From an uncultured Oscillospiraceae bacterium (GTDB lineage: Bacteria > Bacillota > Clostridia > Oscillospirales > Oscillospiraceae), in NCBI GenBank assembly GCA_910579725.1, contig CAJTUD010000010.1, positions 1 through 22,019 on the forward strand: a DNA stretch of 22,019 nucleotides, read 5' to 3'. The stretch's first letter is position 1; each line of letters begins with the position of its first letter. The notes under the pieces are model-generated. The model ran no database searches. It worked only from the letters and a program-made list of their open reading frames with translations, and had not been told where the DNA came from. This document shows, piece after piece, positions 7,449 through 13,115 of the stretch. Position numbers and translations under genes: made by a program.

Positions 7449-8561
7449 GTGTTGACATATGTGATCCCCTGTCTGTTTGGACTGGAGGGACTGGTGGGCG
7501 ACGAGATCCGGCGGCTGGGACTGACGGATGTAAGAGTGGAGAACGGACGGGTTCTGTGTTGTGGAACCGAGGCAGGACTGCCCCGGCTCAATCTGAATCT
7601 GCGCTGCGGAGAGCGGGTACTGCTCCAGCTGGCCTCCTTTCCGGCCAGAAGCTTTGAAGCCCTGTTCCAGGGCGCGGCGGCAGTACCCTGGGAAGATTTC
7701 GTACCCCGGGACGGACAGTTCCCGGTGAAGGGCCACGCCCTGGATTCCCAGCTTCACTCGGTGCCCGACTGCCAGAAGATTATCAAGAAGGCGGCGGCGG
7801 AGCGGCTGGGAAGGGTTTATGGACTGAACCGGCTGCCGGAGACGGGAGCGAAGTATCAGATTCAGTTTGCCGTCATGAAGGATCAATGTTCACTGTATCT
7901 GGACACCAGCGGACCTGGACTCCACAAGCGGGGCTATCGGGCGGTAGGTGTGGAAGCCCCACTGCGGGAGACGCTGGCCGCAGCCATGGTAATCCTCAGC
8001 CGCTTTCGGGGCAAGGATCCCTTCCGGGACCCTTTCTGCGGCTCGGGAACCATCGCCATCGAGGCGGCGCTGATTGCCAAAAACCGCGCCCCCGGCCTGG
8101 ACCGGTCTTTTGACGCCCAGAAGTGGGCGTGGCTGCCAAGCCATCACTGGCTGGATGCTGCGGGAGAGGCCATGGACAGGGAATTTGACGGGACCTATGA
8201 TATCTGGGGCGGTGACATTAATCCCAAGGCGGTACGTATTGCCAGAGAAAACGCTGTCAAGGCGGGTGTGGAAGACCTTGTCCGTTTTGACGCTGCGGAC
8301 GTGAAAAAGTTCCGCTGTCAGGGGGAATATGGCCAGCTTGTCACAAACCCACCTTACGGAGAGCGCTTGCTGGAAAAAGAGGACGCGGAGGCGCTGTACC
8401 GCGCCTTCGGAGAAGTATATCACTGCATCCCGCCCAGGTGGCGGGTACTGGTATTGACCAGTCATCCGGAGTTTGAACGGTTTTTTGGACGGAAGGCCGA
8501 AAAAAGAAGAAAGCTCTACAATGGAATGATCAAGTGTGAATTGTTCCAGTTCGCACGATAA
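7449..8561 (+). CDS. THUMP-domain class I SAM-dependent RNA methyltransferase (RlmL/YpsC-like)
   Basis: The 370-residue protein belongs to the family that makes N2-methylguanosine in 23S rRNA (RlmL N-terminal half, YpsC in Bacillus). It has an N-terminal ferredoxin-like/THUMP RNA-binding part (about 1-155), then a Rossmann methyltransferase with SAM motif DPFCGSGT (194-201) and catalytic NPPYGERL (300-307). The start is put at GTG 7449 because AGAGG (7435-7439) gives proper spacing; a GTG at 7440 abuts the Shine-Dalgarno sequence and is unlikely. Length fits the single-methyltransferase form without the RlmK half. It stands 54 bases after the 6S RNA and 74 bases before rbfA. The exact rRNA target cannot be read from sequence. 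Confidence 0.9.
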   Translation: MLTYVIPCLFGLEGLVGDEIRRLGLTDVRVENGRVLCCGTEAGLPRLNLNLRCGERVLLQLASFPARSFEALFQGAAAVPWEDFVPRDGQFPVKGHALDSQLHSVPDCQKIIKKAAAERLGRVYGLNRLPETGAKYQIQFAVMKDQCSLYLDTSGPGLHKRGYRAVGVEAPLRETLAAAMVILSRFRGKDPFRDPFCGSGTIAIEAALIAKNRAPGLDRSFDAQKWAWLPSHHWLDAAGEAMDREFDGTYDIWGGDINPKAVRIARENAVKAGVEDLVRFDAADVKKFRCQGEYGQLVTNPPYGERLLEKEDAEALYRAFGEVYHCIPPRWRVLVLTSHPEFERFFGRKAEKRRKLYNGMIKCELFQFAR

Positions 8562-8598
8562 ACCGCATCTATGTGCAGATCACAGGAAATATGAACCG

Positions 8599-8620
8599 CC
8601 GGCGGCCTTCGCGCCGCCGG
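8599..8620 (+). repeat. Small hairpin before rbfA
   Basis: An 8-bp GC stem (8599-8606 with 8613-8620, loop CTTCGC) sits between the methyltransferase stop and the rbfA ribosome site. No T-tract follows, so it is more likely an mRNA processing or stability hairpin than a terminator. Confidence 0.4.
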
Positions 8621-8635
8621 GAAGAGAGGTAGAAA

Positions 8636-9028
8636 ATGGCAGGCAACCGAATTGACCGCATCAATGAAGAAATCCAGAGAGAGCTGGCAAGCCTCCTCCG
8701 GACGGTAAAGGACCCCCGTCTTCAAAGCGGATTGGTCACAATTACCCATGTGGATACCACCAGCGACCTTCGCTACGCGAAAATCTATATCAGCGCCCTG
8801 AACAAAGAGGGCGAAAAGGACATGATGAAGGGGCTGAAATCTGCCTCCGGGTATCTCCGCCGGGAACTGGGTTCCGCGCTGCGGCTCCGTTACACACCGG
8901 AGCTTCAGTTTATAGCGGACGACTCCATTGAGCAGGGAGCCCATATTCTGGAGATGCTCCGGGATCCCAACGTGGTCAAACCCGCCAATCCCGCCAATGA
9001 GCATATTATCTTGGAGGACAAACCATGA
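8636..9028 (+). CDS. rbfA: 30S ribosome-binding factor RbfA
   Basis: RbfA binds the 30S subunit during late 16S rRNA processing and is needed in the cold. The 130-residue protein is one KH-like domain with the family features: RIDRINEEIQRELASLL at the N-terminus, the KDPRL motif, VTITHVDTTSDLRYAKIYIS, and the C-terminal LRYTPELQFIADDSIEQGAHI segment. GAGAGG (8623-8628) precedes the ATG. The stop overlaps the nrnA start by four bases (ATGA), so the two are translationally coupled. In most Bacillota rbfA-nrnA follows nusA-infB; here infB is not upstream and truB is not downstream. Confidence 0.95.
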   Translation: MAGNRIDRINEEIQRELASLLRTVKDPRLQSGLVTITHVDTTSDLRYAKIYISALNKEGEKDMMKGLKSASGYLRRELGSALRLRYTPELQFIADDSIEQGAHILEMLRDPNVVKPANPANEHIILEDKP

Positions 9029-9984
9029 GCCCTGTCACCCCACGGGAAGCCGCCAGACTGCTGCGGCGGCAGGATAATATCCTGATTCTCACCCACCGCC
9101 GCCCGGACGGCGACACTACCGGCTGTGCCGCGGCTCTGTGCCGCGCCCTGCGGCAGCTGGGTAAGACGGCATATCTATTGAAAAATCCGGACATTACGGA
9201 GACTAACGCGGTTTACGCGGAACCCTTCTGGGCTCCGGAGGATTTCGCGCCTGCGTTTGTGGCGTCGGTGGACATTGCCGCCAGAAGTTTGTTTTTCCCG
9301 GCAGCGGAAGCGTATTTTGACCGGATTGGGCTGGCAGTGGATCATCACCCCTCTTTTGAAGGCTTTGGAACGGCTCAGTGTGTGGACCCCTCCCGGGCGG
9401 CCTGCGGAGAGATTGTGTATGAAATCTGCCGGGAGCTGGGGGAGATTACGCCGGAGGTGGCTCTGCCGCTGTACGCCGCCGTGTCCACGGATACGGGATG
9501 CTTCGTCTACGCTAATACCACCGCCAACACCCACCATGTGGCGGCCGCGCTGCTGGAAACCGGCATTGACTATTTCGGAGTCAATAAACGCCATTTCCGC
9601 ACCAAAAGCCGCCGCCGCATTGCTATTGAGGCGGAAATCATGGGAGGAGCTGAGTTTTTCCACCAGAACCGGGGGGTGTTCCTGACCATACCGCTGTCCC
9701 TGATGGAACGTCTGGGCGCCACGGAGAATGATCTGGAGGACATCTCTTCTCTGGCGGGAATTATTGAGGGCGTGGACTGCGGCGCTGTGCTGCGAGAGCT
9801 GAAGCCCGGAGAGTGGAAACTGAGTCTCCGCACCGGAGCCAATGGCCGGGTCAATGCCACCCAGGCCTGCCGTCTGCTGGGCGGCGGCGGCCATGCCATG
9901 GCCGCCGGTGCCACCGTGAATGGCAGTCTGGAGGAGGTAAAAGACCAGGTTTTATGGGCCGTCGGTCAGGTGAAACGGGACTGA
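9025..9984 (+). CDS. nrnA: DHH/DHHA1 phosphoesterase NrnA (oligoribonuclease / pAp phosphatase)
   Basis: NrnA degrades very short RNA oligonucleotides and dephosphorylates pAp in Gram-positive bacteria lacking Orn. The 319-residue protein has the metal-binding motifs in order: H24 with D28 and D30 (THRRPDGD), D83 (SVDIAA), DHH at 106-108 (VDHHPS), D156 (STDTG), and the DHHA1 glycine-rich substrate motif GGGGHAMAAG (286-295). Length is normal. Its ATG overlaps the rbfA stop. Together with YhaM and the 6S RNA close by it makes this a region rich in RNA turnover genes. Confidence 0.94.
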   Translation: MSPVTPREAARLLRRQDNILILTHRRPDGDTTGCAAALCRALRQLGKTAYLLKNPDITETNAVYAEPFWAPEDFAPAFVASVDIAARSLFFPAAEAYFDRIGLAVDHHPSFEGFGTAQCVDPSRAACGEIVYEICRELGEITPEVALPLYAAVSTDTGCFVYANTTANTHHVAAALLETGIDYFGVNKRHFRTKSRRRIAIEAEIMGGAEFFHQNRGVFLTIPLSLMERLGATENDLEDISSLAGIIEGVDCGAVLRELKPGEWKLSLRTGANGRVNATQACRLLGGGGHAMAAGATVNGSLEEVKDQVLWAVGQVKRD

Positions 9985-10009
9985 CACAGGCGAGCCAGGA
10001 AAATATAAG

Positions 10010-10038
10010 TTGTCATATCCCGCTTGGTGTGGTAAGAT
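10010..10038 (+). promoter_or_regulatory. Sigma-A promoter for the DivIVA-like gene
   Basis: TTGTCA (10010-10015) and TAAGAT (10033-10038) are separated by 17 bases; the start would be near 10045, some 27 bases before the ATG. Confidence 0.6.
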
Positions 10039-10071
10039 AAACAAAACACGAGAGAGGAGCGGGGCAGAGTC

Positions 10072-10833
10072 ATGGACAATCATATTTTTCGCGGCGCGGC
10101 GCTGGGGTTCAACCGCCAGGACGTAATGGAGTATATTGAGAGAACGCAGAAGGAGGCGGAGGCTGCCGCCGCTTCCCTGACCCATCAGCTGGAAGCCGTC
10201 CGGCAGGAATTGGAGGAGTGCCGGACAGAGCTGCAGTCCAGATCCGACAAATCGGAGGAACTGTCCGCGGAATTGGAGGAACTCCGTCAGAAATATGAGC
10301 GGGAAGCAGAGCAGCGGGAAGCTTTGGAGCGGGAGAGCGCAGAACAACGGGAGAACGCCCGGCAGCTGACCGGGGAACGGGACAGGCTCGCTTCTCAGGT
10401 GGAGCGGCTCACCGGAGAGAGCGAGGCGCTGCGTCAGGAAAAGGAAAAGCTGGCTCAGCTGGAGTTGGATGCTCACCGCCGGGCAGATGCGCTGCTTGCC
10501 CAGACACAGGCAGAGGCAGACTTGCGTCTTTCTGAAGCGCAGAGCCGGGCGGAGGGCTTGATCAGCGCCGCTAATGCCCAGGCATCTGACACCATTGCCC
10601 AAGCTCAGGCCCGAAAGGAAGCCTTGTTGCGGGAAGCGGAGGCGCAGATTGAAAATTCCTCCAGTCAGTGCTGCGAGTTGTTTGACGCCTGCGAGAGGAT
10701 AACTGCCCATATCACCAGCGAGCTGCGGAAGCTGGACGTGGCCAACACCCAGCTCCCGATTGGTTTAAGCAACCTTAAAGCCAGTTTGGCGGAATTGCAG
10801 GAGAAAGCGAAAGAACGGCCGTCCGGGAATTGA
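10072..10833 (+). CDS. DivIVA-like coiled-coil protein
   Basis: A 253-residue, strongly charged protein. Residues 1-25 resemble the short N-terminal membrane-sensing segment of the DivIVA/GpsB family (IFRGAALGFNRQDVMEYIE, compare the usual F-R-G-Y-x-R-x-E-V-D-x-F-L pattern). From about 25 to 185 it is a nearly continuous coiled coil rich in E, Q, R, L and A. An Ala-rich helix (about 165-200) follows, then a C-terminal helical part with CCELFDACERI and a final Leu-rich helix. There is no signal peptide. DivIVA relatives mark curved membrane at septa and poles; that role here is an inference from the N-terminus only. A GAGAGGAG (10052-10059) lies upstream. Its stop codon overlaps the -35 of the next promoter. 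It could instead be a generic filament protein. Confidence 0.65.
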   Translation: MDNHIFRGAALGFNRQDVMEYIERTQKEAEAAAASLTHQLEAVRQELEECRTELQSRSDKSEELSAELEELRQKYEREAEQREALERESAEQRENARQLTGERDRLASQVERLTGESEALRQEKEKLAQLELDAHRRADALLAQTQAEADLRLSEAQSRAEGLISAANAQASDTIAQAQARKEALLREAEAQIENSSSQCCELFDACERITAHITSELRKLDVANTQLPIGLSNLKASLAELQEKAKERPSGN

Positions 10834-10858
10834 CAAACGCCGGTCTCTCAGTTATAAT
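10830..10858 (+). promoter_or_regulatory. Consensus sigma-A promoter of the tRNA-Arg unit
   Basis: TTGACA (10830-10835) and TATAAT (10853-10858) match the consensus exactly with a 17-base spacer, the kind of promoter used for stable RNA. It overlaps the stop codon (10831-10833) of the preceding gene. Transcription would start near 10865 and run through the tRNA-like sequence and tRNA-Arg(CCT) to the terminator at 11068-11101. Confidence 0.85.
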
Positions 10859-10888
10859 ACATAGGCAAGTTGAGACGCTACTCACAAT

Positions 10889-10960
10889 GTGCCAGCAGCT
10901 CAGCTGGATAGAATATGCCTCTTCTAAACAGGTAGTTCGTTTGAATCCTGTTGAACCGGA
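10889..10960 (+). pseudogene. Decayed tRNA-like sequence, closest to tRNA-Arg(TCT)
   Basis: The segment carries a typical D-arm (GCTCAGCTGGATAGA, 10898-10912), an anticodon-loop-like CTTCTAA (10921-10927, would read TCT, Arg) and a T-arm-like pairing ACAGG/CCTGT (10928-10932 with 10947-10951) around TTTGAAT. However, seven bases (TAGTTCG) interrupt the T-arm, the 3' half of the anticodon stem is missing, the acceptor ends (GTGCCAG and TGAACCG) do not pair, and there is no CCA. It cannot fold as a normal tRNA and is best read as a tRNA remnant kept in the leader of the tRNA-Arg(CCT) transcript. Confidence 0.5.
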
Positions 10961-10982
10961 AAACTGAATATTTCTTCTAAAT

Positions 10983-11059
10983 GCCCCCGTACCTCACCAG
11001 GATAGAGGGTCCGCCTCCTAAGCGGAATGTAGTGAGTTCGAGTCTCGCCGGGGGTGCCA
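10983..11059 (+). tRNA. tRNA-Arg (anticodon CCT)
   Basis: A complete 77-base cloverleaf including encoded CCA (11057-11059): acceptor stem GCCCCCG/CGGGGGT with one terminal wobble, D stem CCTC/GAGG, anticodon stem TCCGC/GCGGA around loop CTCCTAA giving anticodon CCT, variable loop ATGTA, and T stem GTGAG/CTCGC around TTCGAGT. It decodes AGG. It is transcribed from the consensus promoter at 10830 and ended by a strong terminator. Confidence 0.95.
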
Positions 11060-11067
11060 AAAGCACT

Positions 11068-11101
11068 GCTGCAAGCCATTTTTGATGGTTTGCAGCTTTT
11101 T
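11068..11101 (+). terminator. Rho-independent terminator after tRNA-Arg
   Basis: A 12-bp stem with one G-T pair (11068-11079 with 11085-11096) is followed directly by TTTTT (11097-11101). Confidence 0.9.
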
Positions 11102-11154
11102 ACTGCGTTCTCTTCCGGTGGACGGCACTCCGGCGCCGGGATGAAATTTCTCCC

Positions 11155-11183
11155 TCGACAGAGATGTGGTTCTATGCTATACT
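11155..11183 (+). promoter_or_regulatory. Sigma-A promoter for the YhaM gene
   Basis: TCGACA (11155-11160), 17 bases, then TATACT (11178-11183) preceded by TGC, an extended -10. The start site would be near 11190, so the ATG at 11164 cannot be the translation start of the next gene. Confidence 0.75.
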
Positions 11184-11214
11184 GATTATCACAAAAACAC
11201 AGGGGAGAAAAACT

Positions 11215-12162
11215 ATGGAATACAATAAATGGATTGCCGATCTGGAAGCCGGGGACGAAATTGAAGGCTTTTATATTCTGAAAACAGCCCAGATCAAAAC
11301 CTCCAACAGCGGCAAGCCCTTTCTGGCCGCCTCCGTGGCGGACCGCAGCGGAACCATCGACGCCAAGGTCTGGGACTACGGCGGCCCTTTGGGTACGCAG
11401 GACGAGGGTACAGTCATCAAGCTGAGGGGGACGGTATCCGAGTACCGGGGCGTCCTACAGCTGATCCTATCTCGTCTCCGGCCAGTTCAGGAGGACGATC
11501 AGTATAATCTGGGCGAGTTGGTGCCTGTAGCCCCCATTGACGTGGATGCAGGCTGGCAGGAGCTGCTGGAGCTGACGGACACCATTGGAGACGGAGATTA
11601 CCGGTCCGTCTGCCGGAGCGTTCTGGAGCGGTACGGGGACCGGTTCCGGTCCATCCCCGGCGGGAAGAGCATGCACCACAGCTTTGTCAGCGGCCTGCTG
11701 ATGCACACACTATATATGGGGCGGATCGCAGATTATCTGGCAGGGGTATATCCGGAGACGGTGGACCGGGACCTGCTGGTAGCTGGCACTATTCTCCACG
11801 ATGTGGCCAAGTGCGACGAATTTGTGACCTCTCCCCTGGGTCTGGTAACAGAGTACAGCACCAAAGGCCAACTGCTGGGCCATCTGGTCATGGGGGCCCA
11901 GGCAGTGGCAGAGACTGCAAGGGAACTGGCCATGCCGGAGGAGAAATCCGTTCTGCTCCAGCATTTGCTGCTTTCCCACCACGGAGAGCCGGAATTTGGC
12001 GCCGCTGTGAGGCCCATGTGCGCAGAAAGCGAGCTACTGAGTATGATTGATCTGATTGACAGCCGGATGGAAATCTACAAGGAAACCATGGATGAAACGG
12101 AGCCGGGCTCTTTCAGCAAGCGGGTGTTCGCACTGGACAAAAAAATTTACCGGCACAAATAA
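11215..12162 (+). CDS. yhaM: 3'-5' exoribonuclease YhaM (OB-fold plus HD domain)
   Basis: YhaM is a metal-dependent 3'-5' exonuclease that trims RNA (and DNA) ends in Bacillota. The 315-residue protein has an N-terminal OB-fold (about 10-90, with TIDAKVWDYGG and the LRGTVSEYRGVLQLIL strand) and an HD domain (about 120-300) with H154/H155 (MHHSFVSGLLMHTL), the paired H195-D196 of ILHDVAKCDE, and LLSHHGEPEFG. The start is ATG 11215 with AGGGGAG at 11201-11207; an upstream in-frame ATG at 11164 precedes the -10 element and is excluded. Length matches the family. exoA follows after 13 bases, with its ribosome site at this stop codon, so the pair is probably one mRNA. Confidence 0.92.
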   Translation: MEYNKWIADLEAGDEIEGFYILKTAQIKTSNSGKPFLAASVADRSGTIDAKVWDYGGPLGTQDEGTVIKLRGTVSEYRGVLQLILSRLRPVQEDDQYNLGELVPVAPIDVDAGWQELLELTDTIGDGDYRSVCRSVLERYGDRFRSIPGGKSMHHSFVSGLLMHTLYMGRIADYLAGVYPETVDRDLLVAGTILHDVAKCDEFVTSPLGLVTEYSTKGQLLGHLVMGAQAVAETARELAMPEEKSVLLQHLLLSHHGEPEFGAAVRPMCAESELLSMIDLIDSRMEIYKETMDETEPGSFSKRVFALDKKIYRHK

Positions 12163-12175
12163 GGAGGCAAGAGCA

Positions 12176-12928
12176 ATGCGGCTGGTCTCATGGAACGTCA
12201 ACGGCCTGCGGGCCTGTATAAAAAAAGGCTTTGTGGAATCCTGTCTGGCGCTGGACGCGGATGTCTACTGTCTTCAGGAGACAAAGCTTCAGGCCGGGCA
12301 GGTGGAGCTGGAGCTTCCGGGCTATCACATGTACTGGAACTATGCAGATAAAAAGGGGTATTCCGGCACCGCCCTTCTGACCCGCATGGATCCTGTGGCC
12401 GTAACCTGCGGTTTCGGCGACGACATTCACCGCCACGAGGGCCGGGTGATTACGGCGGAGTATGAGGATTTCTATCTGGTCTGCTGCTATACGCCCAACG
12501 CCCAGAGGGAATTGAAGCGAATTGACTACCGGATGATCTGGGAGGACGATTTCCGCCTCTACCTCTGCGGCCTGGATCAGAAAAAGCCGGTGATCCTCTG
12601 TGGGGATCTGAACGTGGCGCATCAGGAAATTGATCTGAAAAATCCCGGTCCCAACCGCGGCAACGCCGGATTTTCCGATCAGGAGCGGGGAAAGATGACT
12701 GAACTGCTGGCGGCAGGTTTTATTGACAGCTTCCGGGAGCTGTACCCGGACAAGACAGGAGCCTACAGCTGGTGGAGCTATCAGGCAAACGCCCGCGCCA
12801 ACAACACGGGGTGGCGGATCGACTATTTTCTCCTTTCCCACCGGCTGCGGGAGCGCCTGACAGGAGCGGACATCTTCCCGGAAATCATGGGCAGCGACCA
12901 TTGCCCGGTAGGGATTACGCTGGCCTGA
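12176..12928 (+). CDS. exoA: Exodeoxyribonuclease III / AP endonuclease (ExoA type)
   Basis: The enzyme nicks DNA 5' to abasic sites and removes 3' blocking groups in base excision repair. The 250-residue protein is one EEP-fold domain with N7 (SWNVNGLRA), E35 (LQETKLQ), the Y-T-P-N-A motif, GDLNVAHQEIDLKNP with the catalytic Asp and Asn, YSWWSY, GWRIDYFL and the terminal SDHCPV with the catalytic His. It begins at ATG 12176; AAGGAGG overlaps the yhaM stop. The frame is open further upstream, but that part lies inside yhaM in another frame. Length and motifs are normal. Confidence 0.94.
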   Translation: MRLVSWNVNGLRACIKKGFVESCLALDADVYCLQETKLQAGQVELELPGYHMYWNYADKKGYSGTALLTRMDPVAVTCGFGDDIHRHEGRVITAEYEDFYLVCCYTPNAQRELKRIDYRMIWEDDFRLYLCGLDQKKPVILCGDLNVAHQEIDLKNPGPNRGNAGFSDQERGKMTELLAAGFIDSFRELYPDKTGAYSWWSYQANARANNTGWRIDYFLLSHRLRERLTGADIFPEIMGSDHCPVGITLA

Positions 12929-12939
12929 CCCGCCAGGGA

Positions 12940-12994
12940 CACAAAAGTAAAAAGCAGGGAGCGCCCCGGGCCGCATTGGCCTGGGGCACTCCCT
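12940..12994 (-). terminator. Terminator between convergent exoA and the TIM-barrel/acyl-CoA ligase gene
   Basis: A 17-bp stem with one mismatch and one G-T pair (12956-12972 with 12978-12994) is followed on the minus strand by GCTTTTTACTTTTGTG, so it is a good terminator for the minus-strand operon, about 120 bases past its last stop. On the plus strand it may also stop exoA transcripts, though with no T-tract. The remaining bases 12995-13115 hold nothing I recognise. Confidence 0.7.
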
Positions 12995-13115
12995 TGAGAA
13001 TCCGGAGCCTTGCTGGTCTGTTCGGACCGTTTGGGAAGGAATGCAGACGGAAATTCCCCCTGCCGGTCAAAATCCCGGTATCCCTTGGTGGAACAGCAAA
13101 AATTTCCAGAGCGCG

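Noticed and set aside
7196..7657. Possible protein frame between the DUF1292 gene and the methyltransferase
   Set aside because: The first 200 bases form the 6S RNA fold and the rest overlaps the methyltransferase in another frame; no ribosome site.
10889..10960. A second functional tRNA-Arg
   Set aside because: Acceptor ends do not pair, the T-arm is interrupted and CCA is absent, so I list it as a remnant.
11164..11214. An earlier ATG start for YhaM
   Set aside because: It lies upstream of the -10 element of the gene's own promoter and lacks a ribosome site; ATG 11215 has AGGGGAG.
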